A stretch of DNA of 64,000 nt from Eurosta solidaginis (lineage: Eukaryota; Arthropoda; Insecta; Diptera; Tephritidae), in NCBI RefSeq assembly GCF_040869045.1, contig NC_090319.1, positions 240,429,832-240,493,831 on the forward strand, in the 5' to 3' direction. Each line of letters starts with the position of its first letter. Within the stretch, counting starts at the first letter, position 1. Below, in pieces: positions 34,190 to 42,348 of this stretch. Made by a program: the position numbers and the translations under genes. Below the pieces are notes generated by a model. It saw only the letters and a program-made list of their open reading frames with translations, was not told where the DNA came from and ran no database searches.

Positions 34190-35737
34190 TTAGGACGTGA
34201 AAAAATTTGTAATTTTTTTTTGGTGTTGGCTTCCAAATTTACACATAAACAGTTTTTCTTCAAGCGATTCAAATTCATCAAGATCGAGATTTTCACTTTC
34301 CATATAATCTTTAATAATTGAAAGCGCTTCCAAAGCTTTAGCTAAAGTAGGCGCAATATTATTGGACTCGTCTTCTGAATTTTCTGTAGCTGATGACTCA
34401 TGAGATTTTTCTTCTAAGACGGATGACAATATTTCCTCTTCCGTAAGTATTCCAAAACATTGGAGTTCTTCATCGCATCTAACATATTCTTCAAACTCTT
34501 CACTATCGATCGGCACATTTATTAATTCTTCAGTGGCCTCCGGGCAATTATTATTAAAAAGAAATCCACCCTATGTTATCAAATCAAAAAATTAAATAAT
34601 GAATATTTCAACAGAGGATATAAAACATACCCTATGAAAACAGTTTTCTATAGTTTCCTTTTTAACTAGCCACCATGCCCGCTTTGCAAAGTATAAAGCA
34701 TCCAACATCGAAATAGATTTCACAAAATCTTGGTTTGTTAAGCCTTTTTCGATAGAAAGCAACTGTTTTCGTACAAGTATTTGTCTGAAATGAACTTTGA
34801 AGGCATGAATTATTCCTTGATCTAGTGGCTGCAAGATAGATGTGGTATTTGCTGGAAGAAATTCAATTTTGACATTTTCCAGTAATAAGTCAACCACTTT
34901 ATGGCACGGTGCATTATCAACAAAAAGCAGAACTTTTCTTTGTTGCTTAATCATATCGCGATCAAACTCTTTTAAAATATTTGTCCAAAGCGAGCTAACC
35001 ATCCAAGCCTTACCCTGGGAGTAATATGGTAAGGGAATACTTTTTCCTTTAAAGCAGCGGGGATTTTTACATTTTCCAATAGCATATATTTTTTTTTCAC
35101 TTCCATCAGCATTGCATAAAAATAATAGGGTAAGGCGCAATTTTTGGCTCTTTCCTCCTTTCACAGCAGCGCCCTTTCTAGCTAAAGTGCCGCCTGGTAG
35201 TGCCTTATAAAACAATCCGCTCTCATCCGCATTAAAAACGTTGCGGGCTTCATAGTCTTTTAATAAATTTTGCAATGTATGTTGTCTGTATTCATCTGCC
35301 ACTGTAGTGTCGGCGTCCGCCGCCTCTCCAGTTATTTTTGTAAATTTAATGCCCTCTCGCCTTTTCCAGCGTCACAGCCAGCCATTGGTAGGACAAAAAT
35401 CAACGTGCATCTTATCAGCGAATTCTCTAGCTTTTTTGAGGAGTTGAGCATCTGTAATCCCAACATTTACAGCTCTCATTTGGTCGAACCATTTGGAAAG
35501 AGCCTCTTCAACTTCTTTGTTGGGACTTTTGCGCAAACGTTTGCGTTTCCAGCAATTAGTGTCCGCTGATTCCTCCACTTTCTTGCAATTTCTCAAAATC
35601 CGATTTATGGTTGAAATGTCGCACTTGAAATGTTGCGCAATCTGATTTTTAGATTTTCCATTACTCTCAACTAAATGAAGTATTTATATTTTTTGTTTAA
35701 TTGTTAAACTTGTAATTTTTCGCCCTTTGCCAGGCAT
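34190..35737 (-). pseudogene. Tigger/pogo-type transposase with one intron and two stops
   Basis: Reading from ATG at 35735-35737 the frame starts MPGKGRKITSLTIKQKI. It holds a CENP-B-like helix-turn-helix (KNQIAQHFKCDISTINRIL, about residues 30-50) and a second DNA-binding segment up to NGWL. The DDE catalytic domain has FNADESGLFYKALP (first Asp, about 35226), VLLFVDNAPCHK (second Asp, about 34905) and LQPLDQGII (third Asp, about 34815). A 60-bp GT-AG intron lies at 34571-34630. The C-terminal exon is acidic (34190-34570). Only two in-frame stops, at codon 18 and after NGWL, break it, so it is young or only mildly decayed. Function when intact: cut-and-paste at TA. Confidence 0.9.
34571..34630 (-). 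other. 60-bp intron in the Tigger-type transposase
   Basis: On the minus strand the donor is GTATGT (34630-34625) and the acceptor ends CATAG (34571). Joining the flanks continues the reading frame from NCFHR to GGFLFNNN. Read through unspliced, the frame stops inside the intron. Minimal introns of 55-65 bp are common in flies. Confidence 0.85.
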
Positions 35738-35854
35738 TTTTCTACTTTGACAACTAGCGATTCTCGATAAATTAGTGGTGTAAATCAAATCAAATATCGA
35801 TTTTATAGAGCTACCATTGAGCTTCAAAATATGTAAGTACCAAGTAGGTACTTA

Positions 35855-36052
35855 AGAGGGGAAAATTATATGAGAAATTGATATTACTGCACGAAAAATT
35901 TAGTCACTTAAGCGGGTTGGGTAATAAAGCGGGGAGTTACTTAAGAGGGGGATTTTCTTCCCACTTCTTACAAAAAGCAGAGTGCCCAAAAATTTTGGTT
36001 ACTTAAGCGGGTTAGGCACTTAAGCGGGTGAGTACTTAAGCGGGTTTTACTG
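35855..36052 (-). repeat. right terminal region of the Tigger-type element
   Basis: Five or more copies of ACTTAAGCGGGT or ACTTAAGAGGGG recur from 35855. The last ends in GCGGGTTTTACTG at 36052, directly before TA (36053-36054). Read inward this is CAGTAAAACCCGCTTAAGTA, a typical Tigger/pogo terminus with a TA target. The repeats may be transposase binding sites (inference). The matching left end was not found. Confidence 0.75.
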
Positions 36053-36890
36053 TAACCCTTAGCCGGTCCAACACCGGCTTTGCGAACCACAGTATTTCTG
36101 AGTAGAACACCTTTCCGTGTAGGGGGCCTTCGGCCACGCTCATAAAAAATAACCCTTAGCCGGTCCAACACCGGCTTTGCAAACCACAGTATTTCTGAGT
36201 AGAACACCTCTCCGTGTAGGGGGCCTTCGGCCACGCTTATAAAAAATAACCCTTAGCCGGTCCAACACCGGCTTTACGAACCACAGTATTTCTGAGTAGA
36301 ACACTTTTCCGTGTAGGCGGCCTTCGGCCGCGCTTATAAAAAATAACCCTTAGCCGGTCCAACACCGGCTTTGCAAACCACAGTATTTCTGAGTAGAACA
36401 CCTTTCCGTGTAGGCGGCCTTCGGCTGCCCCTATAAAAAATAACCCTTAGCCGATGCAACACCGGCTTCGCGAACAACAGTATTTCTGAGTAGAACACCT
36501 TTCCGCGTAGGCGGCCTTCGGCCGCGCTTATAAAAAATAACCCTTAGCCGGTCCAACGACGGCTTCGCGAACAACAGTATTTCTGAGGAGAACACCTCTC
36601 CGCGTAGGCGGCCTTCGGCCGTGCTTATAAAAATAACCCTTAGCCGGTCCAACACCGGCTTCGCGAACCACAGTTTTTCTGAGTAGAACACCTTTCCGTG
36701 TAAGCGGCCTTTGGCCGCGCTTATAAAAAATAACCCTTTGCCGGTCCAACACCGGCTTCGCGAACAACAGTATTTCTGAGTAGAACAACTTTCCGCGTAG
36801 GCGGCCTTCGGCCGCGCTTATAATAAATAACCCTTAGCCGGTCCAACACCGGCTTCGCGAACAGTATTTCTGAGTAGAACACTTTTCCTC
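36053..36890 (+). repeat. 97-bp tandem array with two palindromes per unit
   Basis: About 8.6 units start TAACCCTTAGCCGG at 36053, 36150, 36247, 36344 and so on, each 97 bp. Every unit carries AGCCGGTCCAACACCGGCT and GGCGGCCTTCGGCCGC, both able to form hairpins, and a TATAAAAAATAA box at the joint. The array abuts the right end of the Tigger-type element without a gap. Minus-strand frames of 86-88 codons are read-through of the repeat, not genes. Confidence 0.92.
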
Positions 36891-37191
36891 TAAAGCGTGT
36901 AAAATCAGACGAATTTTTGCAATGAAGACGAACCTACTGCACCATGAAATATTAATAGGGGGCATGACCCCAGGATCCTATTACTACTACTACTGTTAAT
37001 TTGTGGAAATGGATTGGTACTTGGTGTTTTTTAGATGTGGCAGCACAGATTTGTAATGCCATAAAATATATCTACGTATACACATATAAAAGTTGTATAG
37101 AAATTTGCAAAATTTAACAACAAATAACTTTTAAATTATAAGTTTGCGCACTTTAAAATATATATTTTTTTGATCGGGAGAAGTCCCTTTT

Positions 37192-37614
37192 TCATTTGAT
37201 ACCAAGTTTAACCCCGAACTCGGGGGGTGCTAAACTAAATCGCTGCCAACTTGAATTGCACATTTGTATATTGGCTAGAAAATGTCTTGATTCCGCTCTT
37301 GAATCAGAAATTAATGTTGCTAATGGTTCTGGCGGGCATTCCTCTAGCTGAACTTTTCCTGACGCGCAACACATTCCAGGCGTTTCGCTTTTAAATCTTA
37401 GTGCACAGCAAAATGGACATACATTGTTCATAATGCCAATTACCACAAATTTATGCAAACTGTAATCGATATCGTTGTTATATTGAAATACGGCACCACT
37501 CAAAGGAATATTACGACCTGATGTACCGTTGTTCGTCTGATCGACGTTTTCGTTGCATCTATTTTGTGTTCTCCGCGACCGACGTCCAATAGTGGTACTT
37601 GCCCTGGAAGCCAT
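37192..37614 (-). pseudogene. Helitron Rep/helicase N-terminal fragment
   Basis: The frame from ATG at 37612-37614 (MASRASTTIGRRSRRTQ) carries CPFCCALRFKSETPGMCCASG (about 37370-37440), then VQLEECPPEPLATL and SRHFLANIQMCNSSWQRFS. This is the Cys-rich N-terminal module found ahead of the Rep domain in animal Helitron proteins, usually reading close to C.ALKFKGETPGMCC.NGKV. The frame ends 14 codons later at an apparent breakpoint, and no Rep or helicase motif follows on this strand. It looks like the first exon of an autonomous Helitron trapped in a deletion derivative. Confidence 0.72.
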
Positions 37615-38060
37615 TTTGTAATTCACTCCACTTTTCACGAAAACTAACAGCCCAAAACTTAAATAAATGCTCTTTGTTATACACAACTTTTCACTAAAAG
37701 AAACTCGTTTGTAGCAGCACAAATACTTTAAGAATGAGCTCGTAAATAAATTCGTGAAATAAATTGTATTTACTATTGCAAAAAGTAAAGCGCAATTTAA
37801 AATTTGTAATTTTAAATATTTCTACGTACATATGTATGTATGTCTGTGAATGAGTTTTCTTAATTTGAAATCGCAGGCGGCTACCTGCTGAACAGATAGA
37901 ACCGAAAATATTCATACAACAATATTGTTTGGAAACAATTTGAAATATTTTATGTACATATACATAAGTGATTTGTAGGAAATTTCTTATTGTAAATTAA
38001 ATAAATTAAATGTTTGTTCAATAGGGAAATGGATAGGGACAGGGATGGGGATAGGGATTT
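37615..38060. other. no recognised feature upstream of the Helitron fragment
   Basis: About 450 bases, AT-rich, with a short GTACATATGTATGTATGT stretch at 37825-37845. Possibly 5' leader of the lost Helitron, since it lies upstream of its start codon; there is no direct evidence. Confidence 0.4.
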
Positions 38061-38460
38061 ACCTTATATATCGCCTTACCAATTTTCAGTAGTCTAACAT
38101 TAATACTTCCATAGATATTGAGTATGAGATCCCATTTGTATGGGAGGTGCCACGCCCTCTTTTCCGATTTCAAAAAGGGATACAAATAAGGATGGATACT
38201 TTACCTTATATAACGCCTTACCAAATTTCAGTAGTCTAGGATTAATAGTTGCATAGATATTAAGTATGAAAGGTCCCATTTGTATAGGAGGTGCCGCGCC
38301 CCCTTTTCCGCTTTCAAAAAGGGATAGGGACTTACCTTACATAACGCCTTACCAAATTTCAGTAGTCTAGGATTAATACTTCCAAAGATATTGAGTATGA
38401 AAAATCCCATTTTTATGGGAGGTGCTATGCCCCCTTTTCCGATTTCAAAAATAAAGTACA
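38061..38460 (+). repeat. three diverged tandem units of 120-150 bp
   Basis: ACCTTATATAACGCCTTACC recurs at about 38061, 38213 and 38333. Each is followed by TTTCAGTAGTCTA, AGATATTGAGTATGA, a GGGAGGTGC box and CCCTTTTCCG. Spacing is 152 then 120 bp. It directly precedes a Helitron 5' end at 38565 and is probably part of the same element (inference). Confidence 0.75.
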
Positions 38461-38564
38461 TAAGAACCATGCGCGGCCATGTACCTGGCCTGTGTGTAAG
38501 TTTGGTTAAAATCCGTCCACACGTTTGATCGTCAAGCGGTGACAGGAAAAAAAGTGTTTAATTT

Positions 38565-38760
38565 TTATAATATGCATAGATGCGAAAGTTTAGATGTGTG
38601 GATGTCCAGACGTTTGTCTTTCTGACTAAATCACGCAAGAATAGATTGACGGATCCGGATGAAATTTAGAACACATATAAACAATAGTCTTCTGTCTAAC
38701 ACTTTTCGAAAATGGAAAAAATAATAAATAAATAATAATTTTTTTTACACATTACTAACA
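38565..38760 (+). mobile_element. Helitron 5'-end fragment
   Basis: GCGAAAGTTTAGATGTGTGGATG, then CCAGACGTTTGTCTTTCTGA, AATCACGCAAGAATAG and GATGAAATTTAGAACACAT, match the 5' subterminal region of the Helitrons at 26650 and 54646. No 3' end follows in this orientation. Confidence 0.72.
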
Positions 38761-38761
38761 G

Positions 38762-39260
38762 ACCCGGCAGACGTTGTTCTGCCCTAAATTTGGTCTATCT
38801 ACATACATTTTAATAAGCTTTCTCCGTCTAACTCTGCCCTCTACACTTTTTCCTAATTTCTCCATCTTCGTCTCATTCTATCTCTTTCTCAGTCTCCTTC
38901 TCTCTTTTCTCAAGTTTTTCTCATTCTTCTTTATCTCTTATTGCCAGTCCCAGGGGGTGGTATGTATTTTGTTCCAGTCCTATTCGGAGCCTCAGTCCCA
39001 GTCCCACTCCGAGTATCAGTCTCAGTCTCAGTCCCAGTCCTAGTCCCAATCCCAGTCCCAGTCCGTCTCTGGTCCCTCCCGAAAACAAGCATTGTAAATA
39101 CTAATATAGGCAAATGTATATACCAAATTTCAGGCAAATCGAATAGGACGTATGTATATAGGTATGTGGGTATTATTAATTCATATCTTTATTTCGGCTT
39201 CGCATGCATATTTATCAGTTTTGCCAGGTTGATGCGAATAAATCGAATATCACAATGAAA
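38762..39260 (-). mobile_element. inverted Helitron 3'-end fragment
   Basis: Read on the minus strand the segment ends GGCAGAACAACGTCTGCC (perfect 6-bp stem; plus 38770-38787), then GGGTCTGTTAGT, the hairpin-plus-CTAG arrangement of Helitron 3' ends with a changed final tetranucleotide. Plus-strand continuation holds a pyrimidine-rich stretch and a degenerate AGTCCC repeat. I see no coding sequence. Confidence 0.65.
38945..39064 (+). repeat. degenerate AGTCCC/AGTCTC hexamer microsatellite
   Basis: Runs of CAGTCCCAGTCCCA and TCAGTCTCAGTC type make a low-complexity stretch within the Helitron fragment. It gives Ser-Gln or Thr-Gly/Thr-Glu pseudo-peptides in translation. Confidence 0.85.
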
Positions 39261-39261
39261 A

Positions 39262-39790
39262 TTACTTTAAAGCTCTCAGCAAAAGCTTTCATTTGATATC
39301 CATAATATATACACATTATAGAGAAATCCGGGTCCATGTTTTGGCCTATACCTCGAGACCCTAGTCACCCAGCCGTGTAAAACGTACTCTGTACTAAAGC
39401 ACACATCAACAACTTCAATTTGATACCCATAATGCAAAAACACATTCTATGCGTATCCGGGTCCATGTTTTGGCTCATATCCCGAGACCTTAGTCACCCA
39501 GCGGTGTAAAACTTACTCTGTACTAAAGCATACATCAAGAGATTCAATTTGATACTCATAATGTAAAAACACATTCTAGGTGTATCCGGGTCGACGTTTT
39601 GGCTTATATCTCGAGACCCTAGTCACCCAGCGGCATAAAACTTACTGTATACTAAAGCACACATCAACAGCTTCAATACGACACCCATAATGTAAAAACA
39701 CATCTTAGTTTTACCATGATCCACGTTTTGGCCTATATCTCTAGACCCTAGTCACCAGTAGGTATGAAAAATATCCTGTACTAATTTAAA
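39262..39790 (+). repeat. four 129-bp tandem units in Helitron mosaic
   Basis: Units share TTTGATACCCATAATG, AAAACACATTCTA, ATCCGGGTCCATGTTTTGGC, a TATCTCGAGACC box and CTAGTCACCCAGCGG. Anchors fall at about 39328, 39457, 39586 and 39714, spacing 129, 129 and 128 bp. In reverse orientation the units at 11143-11525 show the same order (CATTTGATACCCATA, ACAAACACATTCTA, TATCTCGA). Confidence 0.85.
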
Positions 39791-39943
39791 TTTAAAATTC
39801 TTAATTCTAAAATATGAAATACGAAAAACTTTCGTCTGGATCGAAGGAACCTACAGCTTAAATGTGGTGATGATTGAAGTATGGGAAACACGTTTTCATA
39901 GCGAACAAACACACAGAATTAAATTTTTATAGAATACTAGCTT

Positions 39944-39990
39944 TACCCGGCGTACGTTGTAACGCCCGAGATCGAATGAATGTTGCGTTA
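39944..39990 (-). mobile_element. inverted Helitron 3' terminus
   Basis: Plus-strand ACTAGCTTTACCCGGCGTAC followed by GTTGTAACGCC. Read on the minus strand this is a hairpin (GGCGT/ACGCC) followed by GGGTAAAGCTAGT, the canonical end of this Helitron group. The body would extend to the right, but its 5' end was not found. Confidence 0.7.
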
Positions 39991-41574
39991 TTTTTTCTGT
40001 TTTATTTGTTGATAATCTATATATTAATACGCTAACAAAATTTCCATACAATCAATTGACAGGCTGTTTCGCATACTTAGCATACGTAAAATAATATAAA
40101 AGTTATTTGAATCGATTCGTATTGATCAGCCGCAGTACATAGGCCTATTTTTGTTAACAAATATTACTCTATTTGTTTATAATTAATAGAAAATTTTTTT
40201 TGTAAATTCGAAAAATTCATACAGATATCGTAATTCTTTATCGTGCACAAGCGCGCCATCTTTGGGAAAAATTATCCAAGTTTTCTAATGCGAATTTCAA
40301 AGACCTAAACCTTTATGCACAAGTTATGCAAAAAGTTACAAAAATATAACATTACATTTTTTATATTGCCTTTTATGCTAATTACGAAACAAAAAAACTT
40401 CCCAAAAACTTTTTTGATTTTAGATCAGAGCGGCAACCGGCATCATAGCGGCCGTCTTGCATAGGCAGTATATTACCCACTATATTTATTATTAGGCTAA
40501 CTTTGTTGGATTATATATCCATTAATCAGATGCTTAGATCCCAAAACCTTAATTGGTTTATGTCGCTTAAAGTAGTGAAATCAATTTTATTTTAGTAAAT
40601 ATGATTGCATGAATAATTTCAATGTTTTTGTTTGTTTTTCCTTTCTTCCTAATTTATTCTGCTGTGTTATATCTTAGTATTATATTGTTCACAGACGATA
40701 TTTTATGGTAGATATGGTCATATATATTCATGAAATGAAGTGTTTACAAATTTAATACAAATTAATTACGTACATAGATCTCAATGGGATCCCAACATTA
40801 AATATCCGAATATTAGAATCTTCATAGTTCCACAATGATCACATTAAAACCCGGAAAAAAGTATAAGAGCACTTATTGCGTTTTTATATGGAACTGTCTG
40901 TTCACTTCACTTAATTTTTCGCAATTTAAGTACTTTATTTTTTTTTCTTTAATTAAACATTTTTTTAGTAAACTCTGCCTTCTTTCTCATTACATAATTT
41001 TTTTATTTTATTTTTTATGAAGGTATTCTCTATTTTACTCGAAATTTTTGTTTTGTGTCACACTTACATATTAGATATGTATTTATACCAACTTAAACCG
41101 GTGGCGTGAAATAGGCTAAATTCCTTTAGCAAATTTCTTAATTTTTAACTAAAAGTTCGTGTTTTTTGAATTATGACACTATTGACGTAAATGGGCGATA
41201 TGTGTATATGGGTGATATAGGCCTACTGGGGAACCGAGTTCCCAAAACTAAATTCGGTATCGCGCCAACGGGGACCTTCCGGGTGGTGTGGAAAAACCTA
41301 TTTTTCAATTCAATTTCAAGTAATTTCACCATGATTCTATGTCAATTTCATATGATTTTACATAATTTTTATATTTTTGTTTAAGGAGCTCCATACCAAA
41401 ACGTTATAATTACATGTGAAAAGTTTGTAGAAAATTTAAGAAAATACAATCAAAAAGTACAAAGTCTTAGATCAAATTCAAAATTTTAAAGAAAAAGTTA
41501 AGTAAGTTAGACCAGTTTGCTATATTTCCAACACTTGATGCATAGACTGAGTTGAAAAAAATACACGTTGGTCG
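39991..41574. other. no recognised gene; possible body of a decayed Helitron
   Basis: About 1.6 kb, AT-rich. Near 41210-41290 a GC-richer patch (CCTACTGGGGAACCGAGTTC) stands out, but I recognise nothing. Short frames have no domains. Confidence 0.4.
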
Positions 41575-41886
41575 AATATGTGATGGTGTGGTGACATAAG
41601 GTCAACGGCCATAAAGTCAATGGGCCTTATTACCATTTTGAATGGAAACAAGTTTGATTGAAGCTTTGCACACGTATCAAGGCTCGATGACAATGCATTA
41701 ATGTGATGGTGTGGTGACATAAGGTCAACGACCATAAGGTCAATTGGCCTTATTACCACTTTGGATGGCCATAAGTTTGATTGAACTTTGCACACGTATC
41801 AAGGCTCGATGACAATGCATTAATGTGAATGTGTGGTGACATAAGGTCAACGGCCATAAGGTCAATTGGCCTTATTTCCACTTTGA
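41575..41886 (+). repeat. tandem repeat, about 2.5 units of 122-123 bp
   Basis: GTGTGGTGACATAAGGTCAAC recurs at 41586, 41709 and 41831. Between copies lie ATAAGGTCAATTGGCCTTAT, AGTTTGATTGAA and CACACGTATCAAGGCTCGATG. The central TCAATTGGCC region is partly palindromic with the GGTCAACGGCC motif. It abuts a LINE ORF1 fragment at 41887. Confidence 0.85.
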
Positions 41887-42100
41887 ATGCACCGTAGCGA
41901 GCGCGGCCTCGATCCACTTCCACTGTTGTTTCGGGATCCTGCCATCTTCGCTGCTCTCATCTATAATGCCAATAATTTGCCGACCCTTGACAATTTCGGC
42001 GAAAGACCGCGTCCAGCCTCCCTGCGTCTTGGCCCTTTTCGGTGCCGTGGGGTTGGATTCATCCATGGACCACTGGCGTTTCGAGGTTTCATCACTCTCG
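41881..42100 (-). pseudogene. LOA-type LINE ORF1 fragment
   Basis: The minus frame (ORF 41872-42207) contains PTAPKRAKTQGGWTRSFAEI, GRQIIGIIDESSEDGRIP and KQQWKWIEAALATV. This order (RSFAEVVK, then a GxxDRxxxDGxIP segment, then W..VE.AL) is familiar from ORF1 proteins of LOA/Bilbo-type LINEs. The N-terminal part of the long frame comes from the inverted-repeat arm and is unrelated. Only a fragment is present, possibly captured by the element carrying the inverted repeats. Confidence 0.6.
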
Positions 42101-42138
42101 ACTAAAACTTTTAAAATTACTTGAACTAAAAAATTAAA

Positions 42139-42348
42139 AATAAATAATAGTTTAAAAAAACACGCTTTTATACCAAACCGATCTAAAAAATAGAAAATAA
42201 TTTTCAATCAAAAAGAGTTTATATAACAGTAGTAGAAGGTCAAACAATTGTTTCTAGTTAATCACCTCAAAATAAAATTATAATAAAATTTAAGTTATTA
42301 ACAGAATAATTTAATTCACAGTAAAAAGCGTGGGGTGCTTGATATTGA
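42139..42348 (+). repeat. left arm of inverted repeat around the PLE
   Basis: This segment is repeated inverted at 44963-45170. Shared blocks include ATACCAAACCGA, GAAAATAATTTTCAAT, TATATAACAGTAGTAGAAGG and AATAAAATTTAAGTTATTAA, and, after a small indel, the GTGGGGTGC box at 42332. The PLE 42349-44963 lies between the arms. Confidence 0.88.

Noticed and set aside
36053..36890. Minus-strand 86-88 codon frames as a gene family
   Set aside because: They repeat every 97 bp because the unit lacks stops in that frame; sequence is pure tandem repeat.
37192..37722. Host zinc-finger gene
   Set aside because: The CPFC...PGMCCASGKV order is that of Helitron proteins, and Helitron ends surround it.
38774..39043. 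89-codon plus-strand frame with SQSQ repeats
   Set aside because: Produced by the hexamer microsatellite and pyrimidine-rich DNA of a Helitron fragment.
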